Assembly (NCBI RefSeq): GCF_012641265.1
Contig: NZ_JABAHZ010000008.1
Location: 62,001 to 126,000 of the forward strand
Source: Chitinophaga eiseniae
GTDB taxonomy: Bacteria > Bacteroidota > Bacteroidia > Chitinophagales > Chitinophagaceae
DNA: 64,000 bases
Reading direction: 5' to 3'
This document shows, one piece after another, positions 16,648 to 23,417 of this stretch. The position numbers and the translations under genes were made by a program. Each line of letters opens with the position of its first letter. The stretch's first letter is position 1. A model generated the notes under the pieces. That model saw nothing but the letters and a program-made list of their open reading frames with translations. It did no database searches and was not told the DNA's origin.

Positions 16648-17649
16648 ATGAAAATAGCTATACTGGCGCCGGTAGCCTGGCGCACGCCACCCCAGCATTA
16701 TGGCCCCTGGGAACAAATGGCCAGCAACCTGGCAGAAGGACTGGTAGCTAACGGCGTTGATGTAACCCTCTTTGCTACGGGCGATTCACACACCAGCGGA
16801 CACCTCGCGGCTATCTGCCCCAAAGGGTATGAAGAGGACCGGGACGCCGATGCCAAAGTAACAGAGTGTATGCATATCAGTTATTTCATGGAACAGGCGG
16901 GGAATTTTGATATCCTGCACAGCCATTTCGATTTCTTACCCCTCACCTATTCGCGGTTGGTGAAAACGCCCATGGTGACCACCATCCACGGCTTTTCTTC
17001 TCCCAAAATAATCCCGGTATACCAGCGGTACAATGATATAGGCCGGTATGTGTCTATCAGTAATGCCGATCGCCATCCGGCGCTCAAATATGCGGCAACT
17101 ATTCACAACGGCATCAATACCGCTGATTTTCCCTATGAGCCGCAGGCCGACAGGTACCTATTGTATTACGGGCGTATCCACCCGGATAAGGGCGCCCATG
17201 ATGCCATCCAGGTGGCCCGGCATACTGGCTTACAGCTGGTGATAGCGGGTATTATACAAGACGAACAGTACTACCGGGAAAGAGTGTTACCATTTGTGGA
17301 CCAGGAGCAGATCAAGTTTGTAGGCCCTGTAGGGGGCGCCCAGCGCAGCGCCTTGCTGGGTAAGGCCTTAGCGTTGCTGCACCTGATTCATTTCGATGAA
17401 CCGTTTGGACTGAGTGTGGCGGAGGCCATGCTTTGCGGCACCCCGGTGATCGCCTTTAACCGCGGAGCCATGCCAGAGCTGATCATAGACGGGCAAACCG
17501 GTTTCCTGGTCAATAGCTTGCCCGAGGCGGTAGCCCGCGTAGCCGCCTTGCAATCTATCAGCCGGGAGCAATGTCATGCACATGCCCGGGAAAATTTCAG
17601 TACGGAAAAAATGGTGGCGGAATACCTGGCGTTATATGCCCGTATGTAG
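16648..17649 (+). CDS. Glycosyltransferase family 4 protein
   Basis: 333 residues from ATG 16648; the frame runs back to TTG 16603 but MKIAILAPVAWRTPPQHYGPWE is the usual start of this subgroup. GT-B fold: an N-terminal acceptor half with GLVANGVDVTLFATGDS and HSHFDF, then a C-terminal donor half with YYGRIHPDKGAHDAIQVA and the E.FGLSVAEAMLCGTPVIAFNRGAMPELI motif containing the catalytic EX7E glutamates. The C-terminal half is a little short for GT4. The sugar and acceptor are unknown. It converges on the GH130 gene with 14 bases between stops and sits beside the glycogen operon, hinting at a role in oligosaccharide or storage metabolism (weak inference). Confidence 0.85.
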   Translation: MKIAILAPVAWRTPPQHYGPWEQMASNLAEGLVANGVDVTLFATGDSHTSGHLAAICPKGYEEDRDADAKVTECMHISYFMEQAGNFDILHSHFDFLPLTYSRLVKTPMVTTIHGFSSPKIIPVYQRYNDIGRYVSISNADRHPALKYAATIHNGINTADFPYEPQADRYLLYYGRIHPDKGAHDAIQVARHTGLQLVIAGIIQDEQYYRERVLPFVDQEQIKFVGPVGGAQRSALLGKALALLHLIHFDEPFGLSVAEAMLCGTPVIAFNRGAMPELIIDGQTGFLVNSLPEAVARVAALQSISREQCHAHARENFSTEKMVAEYLALYARM

Positions 17650-17663
17650 TTTTCGGGAGAGAT

Positions 17664-19133
17664 TTAAACACCATCTGCTTTTATCTGCGCAAGCAATTTC
17701 TCGAGCTTTACGGTAGCAAATCCAGATGCATAGTCGGATAAACCATAAGGGATAATCAGTTCATCGTTATGTACCATGGAGCCACAGGAGTACAGCACAT
17801 TAGGTACGTATCCTTCCCGCTCATCTTTGTTGGGCATGAGCAGGGGTTCACGGAGGCGGCCTATTTCCCGGCCCGGATCGTTGAGGTCGAGCAAACTGGC
17901 TCCTATACAGTAAGTGCGCATAGAGCCAACGCCGTGGGTAATCACCAGCCAACCTTCCGGCGTTTCGATGGGAGAGCCGCAGTTACCTACCTGTACAAAT
18001 TCCCACGCATATTTAGGTTGGTGTAACAGTTGTGGATTTTCCCAGATATTGATTTTATCGGAATACATGATGTAGCCGTTGATGCCATCAATGCGGGAAA
18101 TCATGACGTATTTGCCGTTTATTTTGCGGGGAAACAGCGCCAGGTTCTTGTTTTGGGCGCCTTCCCCATAAAGCGGCATGATGTTGAAGTTATAAAAATC
18201 TCTTGTTTGCAGCAGTTTGGGCTGAATGGTAATCCCATCGTACGCAGTGTAGGTGGCATAGTAGGTTACATTCCCATTTTCGCTGGTATACCTCACGAAG
18301 CGGGCATCTTCTATCCCCCTGCTTTCCGCTTCTGAGTAGGGAAAAATAACCCGGTCGGATAAGTCGGTGTCGAGTGAAAAATTCAGTTCATAGTAAGAGT
18401 CTGCCAGCCACAACATTCTTTCCAGGCCTTTCTTCAGGAGGTGATCTACCTGGAACCGCTGTTGCATTTCCCGGATCACTTTTTTCAGGGCCAGGTATTC
18501 GAATTCATCGGGCAGGCTGTTTTGTATTTCCTGCATCACCGAGTCGGGCAACCGGATAGATACGGCATTTTGGAAGAAGGTATGTTTATGGTACCTGGAA
18601 TTACGGATGATTTCCGCCTCGTCTACGTAGTTACCCGGGGATATAAGAGAGATTTCGTTGTTTTTATTGATGATCCCGGAGCGGAAGGCGATGGAAGAAA
18701 CGTGCCCTTCTCCAACGGCCCGGAAGCTCATGATCACGCGTTTTTCACCTTCTTCCAGCCCGCTCTGGTCCACATCTTCGATGAGGGAGGGATTGAAGAA
18801 GGCGGCGGATTCGATCGAATATTCGTTGGTGAAATAAGAGCCTGTCAACAACTTTCGTTTGTGTGACAGGCTATCATAATTTAGGTTGAGGCTGGGAAAG
18901 AGGTGGCGAAGCCGGTCGGCATGCCGTTCAAAAATGCGTGTAATATTTCTGTGGCGACGGGAGAACTCTCTTAGTATAGGCATAATGGTTATGTCTACTT
19001 CCGCATCGCTCATGGCGGCTACCAATTGAATGATGGATTTAGCCCTGGCTTCTCCGTTGAAGAAAAATCTTGCTACCACCCGTTTCAGATCAGGGTAAAT
19101 CTTGGTAGATTTCCGCTCTATTGACAGTCGCAT
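17664..19133 (-). CDS. Glycoside hydrolase family 130-type glycosidase/phosphorylase
   Basis: 489 residues, cytosolic, no signal peptide. A helical N-terminal extension of about 110 residues precedes a five-bladed propeller. Features include FFNPSLIED (near residue 110), VIMSFRAVGEGHVSSIAFRSG, the acidic EDARFVRYT segment, and GNCGSPIETPEGWLVITHGVG and YSCGSMVHNDELIIPYG near the end. This fits the large GH130 members of Bacteroidota, known in part as beta-mannoside phosphorylases or mannosidases. The exact substrate cannot be read from sequence. It lies 13 bases downstream of glgC and belongs to the glgA-glgC-GH130 operon, which makes a link to alpha-glucan or intracellular mannoside turnover worth asking about. 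Confidence 0.82.
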   Translation of the reverse strand: MRLSIERKSTKIYPDLKRVVARFFFNGEARAKSIIQLVAAMSDAEVDITIMPILREFSRRHRNITRIFERHADRLRHLFPSLNLNYDSLSHKRKLLTGSYFTNEYSIESAAFFNPSLIEDVDQSGLEEGEKRVIMSFRAVGEGHVSSIAFRSGIINKNNEISLISPGNYVDEAEIIRNSRYHKHTFFQNAVSIRLPDSVMQEIQNSLPDEFEYLALKKVIREMQQRFQVDHLLKKGLERMLWLADSYYELNFSLDTDLSDRVIFPYSEAESRGIEDARFVRYTSENGNVTYYATYTAYDGITIQPKLLQTRDFYNFNIMPLYGEGAQNKNLALFPRKINGKYVMISRIDGINGYIMYSDKINIWENPQLLHQPKYAWEFVQVGNCGSPIETPEGWLVITHGVGSMRTYCIGASLLDLNDPGREIGRLREPLLMPNKDEREGYVPNVLYSCGSMVHNDELIIPYGLSDYASGFATVKLEKLLAQIKADGV

Positions 19134-19146
19134 GTTACTGGTTTTG

Positions 19147-20418
19147 TTAAATACTGAATCCGTCTTCCAGGATTACTCCTTTTTTAACAACTACAATGCC
19201 GTCTTTCACCGTATACTTTTCAAAATCGCCGTCGGCCAGGTGTTTGCCTCCGTTGATATGTACGCCGTTTCCGATGGCGCAGTTTTTATCGATGATGGCG
19301 TTGTTGATCACACAGTTTTCACCGATTCCCATAAACGGGTGTCCCTGGGCTTTAGCTTTTTCAATTTCATCGAGGGTTTGATAGTAATCGCTCCCCATGA
19401 TGTAGGCATTGCTGATTTCCGTGCCTTTGCCGATGCGGGTACGTATGCCTACCACTACCCTTTCGAGCCGGTTCGCCATTATAATACAACCATCTGCGAT
19501 CATTGTTTTCTCCATGGTACCGGAAATTTTTGACGGGGGCAACATCCGGGCCCTGGAGTAGATGGTTTGAGACTCGTTAAAGAGGTTGAACAAGGGGATT
19601 TCATCTGTGAGGCCGATATTGGCTTCAAAGTACGATTGAATATTCCCGATGTCGGTCCAGTAGCCTTCATACTGGTAGCTGAAAATGCGGCGCTGGGCTT
19701 CTATGGCCTGCGGGATGATCTGTTTGCCGAAGTCGGTAGCATCGGGCTTATCGTTGAGCATGTCGAACAGCACCTGCCGGCTGAAGATATAGATTCCCAT
19801 GCTGGCCAGGTAGATACGCCCTTCCTTCTGCATTTCTTCGCTTACTTCCGACGCCCATGGCGGCAGTACTGCCTGGGATGGTTTTTCGGTAAATGACACG
19901 ATAGCGCCTTCGTCATTCTGTTTTAAAATACCGAAATCAGATGCGTCTTTCGCGCTCACCGGGATGGTGGCGATGGAAATTTCCGCGCCGGTATCGATAT
20001 GATGGCGGATCATCTTTTTAAAATCCATCTGGTACAGCTGGTCACCGGAGAGAATGAGTACATATTCGAACTCAAAGTTTTCCATGTGGTGAATACACTG
20101 TCGCACGGCATCGGCTGTACCCTGGTACCAGGTGGGGTTATCGGGGGTTTGTTCTGCCGCGAGGATGTCCACAAATCCCTTGTCGAAATTGCTGAAGTGG
20201 TACGTGTTTTTAATGTGTTTGTTCAGGGAGGCCGAGTTGAACTGTGTCAGCACAAAGATGCGGTTCAGTTCAGCATTCAAACAATTGGAGATGGGAATAT
20301 CCACCAATCTGTATTTACCGGCCAGGGGCACCGCGGGCTTTGAACGGCGGCGGGTAAGCGGATATAGGCGGGTGCCGGCCCCACCTCCGAGAATAATGGA
20401 TATTACATCGTTTGTCAT
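19147..20418 (-). CDS. glgC: Glucose-1-phosphate adenylyltransferase GlgC
   Basis: 423 residues from ATG 20418; a TTG further upstream at 20451 adds 11 residues but MTNDVISIILGGGAGTRLYPLT is the canonical start. It makes ADP-glucose from glucose-1-phosphate and ATP, the committed step of glycogen synthesis. The N-terminal nucleotidyltransferase has GGGAGTRLYPLTRRRSKPAVP and WYQGTADAVRQ, FLSGDQLY-type catalytic Asp (LILSGDQLYQMD) and the glucose-1-P site FTEKP. The C-terminal left-handed beta-helix contains MGIGENCVINNAIIDKNC. The sequence is closer to the plant/cyanobacterial small-subunit style. Gene order glgA-glgC matches glycogen operons; a branching enzyme is not in this window. Confidence 0.95.
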   Translation of the reverse strand: MTNDVISIILGGGAGTRLYPLTRRRSKPAVPLAGKYRLVDIPISNCLNAELNRIFVLTQFNSASLNKHIKNTYHFSNFDKGFVDILAAEQTPDNPTWYQGTADAVRQCIHHMENFEFEYVLILSGDQLYQMDFKKMIRHHIDTGAEISIATIPVSAKDASDFGILKQNDEGAIVSFTEKPSQAVLPPWASEVSEEMQKEGRIYLASMGIYIFSRQVLFDMLNDKPDATDFGKQIIPQAIEAQRRIFSYQYEGYWTDIGNIQSYFEANIGLTDEIPLFNLFNESQTIYSRARMLPPSKISGTMEKTMIADGCIIMANRLERVVVGIRTRIGKGTEISNAYIMGSDYYQTLDEIEKAKAQGHPFMGIGENCVINNAIIDKNCAIGNGVHINGGKHLADGDFEKYTVKDGIVVVKKGVILEDGFSI

Positions 20419-20472
20419 AAATGGAATTGGTTTTAGAAGATCATCGTTCAATATTCAATATGCAATGTCAAA

Positions 20473-21888
20473 TTACTTCATGCTACTGTACATGCTGAGG
20501 TAGCGCTGTGCAGAGCTTCCCCAGGAATGGTCCCGCTTCATCCCTCTCAGACGGACTTCTTCGAGGTGTGCCGGATCATGATACAATTCAATAGCCCGTT
20601 TTACGGAATAACAAACGTCCCAGACTCCCGCCTGGTTAAATCGTATACCTACTCCATCGTTGTCTCCAAAGTCGATTACCGTGTCTTTTAACCCCCCGGT
20701 GCTGCGTACCATGGGTATGGTACCGTAGCGGAGCGCATACATCTGGTTAAGCCCGCAGGGCTCTACCCGGGAAGGCATTAACAGGAAATCGGCGCCGGCA
20801 TAGATCAGGTGCGATAAGGATTCGTCGTATCCTATATGTACATTAAAACCGTAGCTAACAGTTTGCCGGGTTTGTTGCAGCGACCACTCAATGTGCGGGT
20901 CGCCACTTCCCAACACCAGGAAATTCACTTCCCCGGGGAGTTCGTGCAGGGAACGGCCGATAATTTCGGGGAGCAGATCGGCTCCCTTATCGCCCACCAG
21001 CCGGCCTATAAAGGCGATCAGCGGCAAAGTGGCATCCAGTCCGAACCGTTCACAGAGTTGTTCTTTGTTCTGTTGCTTACCATCGTCCATGGTGTCAATA
21101 TCATAGTTGGCGGGTAACATATGATCTGCTTCCGGATCCCATACCGCCGTATCGATCCCGTTCAATATCCCTACCATTTTATCTTTTTCCTGGCTGATGA
21201 GGCTTTCAAGGCCGTTGGCGTTATAAAACAGCTCCTCCAGGTAGCCCGGTGATACGGTGGTTACCCGCCAGGCGCATTTAATCGCTGCTGCCAGTGGGTT
21301 AATGGCCCCGCCCCAGTCGAGCAAACCCGACTTCCACAGGTCAAATGAAGGAATGAGGTACAGTTTATCCCAGCCAAACTGGCCCTGGTATTGAGCGTTA
21401 TGAATAGTGAGCACGGAAGGAATATCTTTCAGGCGACCATACTTATACCCATAGTACATCAGGAATGGGATAAGCCCTGTATGATGATCATGGATGTGGA
21501 TCACATCCGGCTGGTGTTGCCATTCGTTGACCCAGTCCAGCACCGCAACCTGGAAAGCCAGGAAGCGTTCTGTATCATTTGGATAACCATACACGCCCGG
21601 CGTATCGAGCAAACCGGGAATATCTACCAGGTACAGGTCGAACCCCAGTTCATTACTTCTCTCTTTCAATACATTAAAGTGATACCAGTCATGCCCCAGC
21701 CACATACCGGCCTGGTGTACCACATCAAATTCATGTGTATCATAATACTTTGTCCGGTAAGCGGGTACCACTACTTTGGCAAAATTCCCCAACTGGTGCT
21801 GATATTTGGGTAATGCCCCCACCACATCACCTAGTCCGCCTACTTTGGCTACCGGGTAACATTCCGCGCTGATGTGTAAAATTTCCAT
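20473..21888 (-). CDS. glgA: Glycogen synthase GlgA (ADP-glucose dependent)
   Basis: 471 residues, GT5. It transfers glucose from ADP-glucose to a growing alpha-1,4-glucan. MEILHISAECYPVAKVGGLGDVVGALPKYQ holds the KVGGLGDV nucleotide-sugar motif (about residues 15-22). HIHDHHTGLIPF and IHNAQYQGQFGWDKL are typical, and the C-terminal half has the GRLVGDKGADLLPEII phosphate loop and MPSRVEPCGLNQMYALRYGTIPMVRSTGGLKDTV. Full length. First gene of the operon glgA-glgC-GH130; its upstream region carries a 25-bp palindrome. Confidence 0.95.
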   Translation of the reverse strand: MEILHISAECYPVAKVGGLGDVVGALPKYQHQLGNFAKVVVPAYRTKYYDTHEFDVVHQAGMWLGHDWYHFNVLKERSNELGFDLYLVDIPGLLDTPGVYGYPNDTERFLAFQVAVLDWVNEWQHQPDVIHIHDHHTGLIPFLMYYGYKYGRLKDIPSVLTIHNAQYQGQFGWDKLYLIPSFDLWKSGLLDWGGAINPLAAAIKCAWRVTTVSPGYLEELFYNANGLESLISQEKDKMVGILNGIDTAVWDPEADHMLPANYDIDTMDDGKQQNKEQLCERFGLDATLPLIAFIGRLVGDKGADLLPEIIGRSLHELPGEVNFLVLGSGDPHIEWSLQQTRQTVSYGFNVHIGYDESLSHLIYAGADFLLMPSRVEPCGLNQMYALRYGTIPMVRSTGGLKDTVIDFGDNDGVGIRFNQAGVWDVCYSVKRAIELYHDPAHLEEVRLRGMKRDHSWGSSAQRYLSMYSSMK

Positions 21889-21946
21889 GCTAATTAATTG
21901 ATAATGTTTATTAAGTTAAACTGTAAAAACAAGAAAACAAAGGAGC

Positions 21947-21971
21947 TGTAAAAAAATATTATTTTTTTACA
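21947..21971. promoter_or_regulatory. Perfect 25-bp palindrome between glgA and the DUF72 gene
   Basis: TGTAAAAAAATA and TATTTTTTTACA flank a single T. It lies about 60 bases upstream of the glgA start in a 254-base divergent intergenic region. Possible operator; AT-only symmetry also fits a structural or chance feature. Confidence 0.45.
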
Positions 21972-22094
21972 AAAAGCGCCAGGTACAAAGTAAACAGCTA
22001 ATTGATGCGAATAATCTTTGGAGATATTTAAAACGGTGTTACCATTTGCTATCATCGCTTTTTTGCTTTCGGCTGTCGGCTTTACGCTTTCCCC

Positions 22095-22102
22095 TATCTT
22101 TG
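22095..22102 (+). promoter_or_regulatory. Promoter -7 element of the DUF72 gene
   Basis: Perfect TATCTTTG 40 bases before ATG 22143. A TTTTG 29 bases further up is too far for the usual -33 spacing. Confidence 0.6.
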
Positions 22103-22142
22103 TATCGTCATGTGATTCCTGCTCACCCTTAAACTCCCCTTT

Positions 22143-23315
22143 ATGGATTTTGGTCGCGTTCCAGAAGCTACGTTATCAGATATCGATTTTAAATTACCTG
22201 CTGAACCGGTGTTCAATAAACAAGTGCTAAAAGGCCGTCCGGTGGCGCATCCGCTCACTTACCTGGGTTGTGCCAAGTGGGGAAGAAAAGAGTGGATCGG
22301 GAAAATATATCCACAGGGCACCAAGGAGGCCAATTTCCTGGATGAATATGTAAAACACTTTAACAGTATTGAGCTCAATGCCACGCATTACCAGATCTAT
22401 GGCCCTGCTACCATTGCCAAATGGGACGTCAAAGCGGCGGGTATGGATTTTAAGTTTTGTCCTAAAGTGCCGCAAAGCATCAGCCATTTCAGCACGCTGA
22501 TCAATGCCGGCGACAAAACTACCTCTTTCCTGGAGGGCATACTGGCTTTTGGAGAGCACCTGGGGCCTATTTTCCTGCAATTGAGCGATAAGTTTGGCCC
22601 CGCCAAACGTGATAACTTATACCAGTACCTGGCTTCCCTGCCGAAAGACCTCCAGTTTTTCGTGGAGTTGCGCCACCCGCAATGGTTTGAAGACGAAGCA
22701 GTGCGGATGGAACTCTTCGATAAGCTGCGGGAACTTAACGTAGGCGCTATTATCACCGATACTGCCGGCCGTAGAGATATTGCCCATATGCACTTAACCG
22801 TTCCCAAGATATTCATCCGGTTTGTGGGCAATAGCCTGCATCCCACAGATTACACCCGTATCGATGACTGGGCCAACCGTATCAAATACTGGCTGGATAA
22901 TGGTTTGGAAGAAGTATATTTTTTCATGCATATGCATGACGAGGCTACTTCGCCGGAGCTGGCGTTGTATATGACAGAAAAGTTCGAGGCCGTGTGCGGG
23001 ATCACTGTAAAGAAGCCGGTGTTTGTTACTGGAGAAGCGGCGGTGAAGGCGCCTGCAAAGGCAGTAAGAGTGCCCGCAAAGAGGCAGAGCAGCAAAGCAG
23101 CTAAGAGTGAGCCGGAGAAAGCGCCTGCAAAGGTAAAAAGCAGCAAAGCAGCTAAGAGCGAACCGGAGAAAGTTCCCGCAAAGACGCAAAGCAGCAAAGC
23201 AGCCAAGAGTGAGCCGGAGAAAGCACCTGCAAAGGTAAAAAGCAGCAAAGCGGTCAAGAGCGAGCCAGCGAAAACGCCTGCAAAGGCTAAAAGCAGCAAA
23301 GCGGTCAAAAAATAA
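22143..23315 (+). CDS. DUF72 domain protein with Lys/Ala/Pro-rich repeat tail
   Basis: 390 residues. Residues 1-295 are a DUF72 TIM-barrel-like domain: HPLTYLGCAKWGRKEWIGKIYP, FNSIELNATHYQIYGPATIAKW, FCPKVPQSISHF, FFVELRHPQWF, and YFFMHMHDE near the end. The function of the family is unknown. Residues about 299-390 are a basic tail of four imperfect copies of a roughly 17-residue unit around APAKVKSSKAAKSEPEK, histone H1-like in composition. The DNA of the tail is built of GCAAAG units like the palindromic repeats elsewhere in the window, and the matching opposite arm follows the stop. The tail is therefore probably repeat-derived and may be absent in relatives. Confidence 0.85.
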   Translation: MDFGRVPEATLSDIDFKLPAEPVFNKQVLKGRPVAHPLTYLGCAKWGRKEWIGKIYPQGTKEANFLDEYVKHFNSIELNATHYQIYGPATIAKWDVKAAGMDFKFCPKVPQSISHFSTLINAGDKTTSFLEGILAFGEHLGPIFLQLSDKFGPAKRDNLYQYLASLPKDLQFFVELRHPQWFEDEAVRMELFDKLRELNVGAIITDTAGRRDIAHMHLTVPKIFIRFVGNSLHPTDYTRIDDWANRIKYWLDNGLEEVYFFMHMHDEATSPELALYMTEKFEAVCGITVKKPVFVTGEAAVKAPAKAVRVPAKRQSSKAAKSEPEKAPAKVKSSKAAKSEPEKVPAKTQSSKAAKSEPEKAPAKVKSSKAVKSEPAKTPAKAKSSKAVKK

Positions 23316-23356
23316 AACAAGCTTTGTGTCTTTCCTCCTTTGCTCCTCTGCGTGAG
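23038..23356. repeat. GCAAAG-rich repeat, copy 3, expanded inside the DUF72 coding end
   Basis: The coding side (23038-23312) carries tandem 48-51-base units with GCAAAG and AGCAGCAAAG(C/A)AGC cores. After the stop, 23320-23356 reads CTTTGTGTCTTTCCTCCTTT then GCTCCTCTGCGTGAG, the reverse complement style of the same element. In copies 1 and 2 the two arms are of equal length; here the left arm is amplified in frame. Confidence 0.7.
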
Positions 23357-23386
23357 AAAAAACCGAAAAAAGCCGGACTGAAGTAT

Positions 23387-23394
23387 TAATTTCG
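23387..23394 (+). promoter_or_regulatory. Possible -7 element for the FAD/Fe-S oxidoreductase gene
   Basis: TAATTTCG matches TAnnTTTG with one mismatch, 23 bases before ATG 23418. Confidence 0.4.
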
Positions 23395-23417
23395 CCCTCT
23401 CAAAACCGGTACATACC

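Noticed and set aside
22018..22230. 70-codon open frame upstream of the DUF72 gene
   Set aside because: It starts with a poor initiation codon, crosses the DUF72 promoter and start, and has no recognisable family.
23038..23312. Tandem repeats that could resemble a CRISPR array
   Set aside because: Units are contiguous, in frame, and differ by single codons with no unique spacers; they encode the DUF72 tail.
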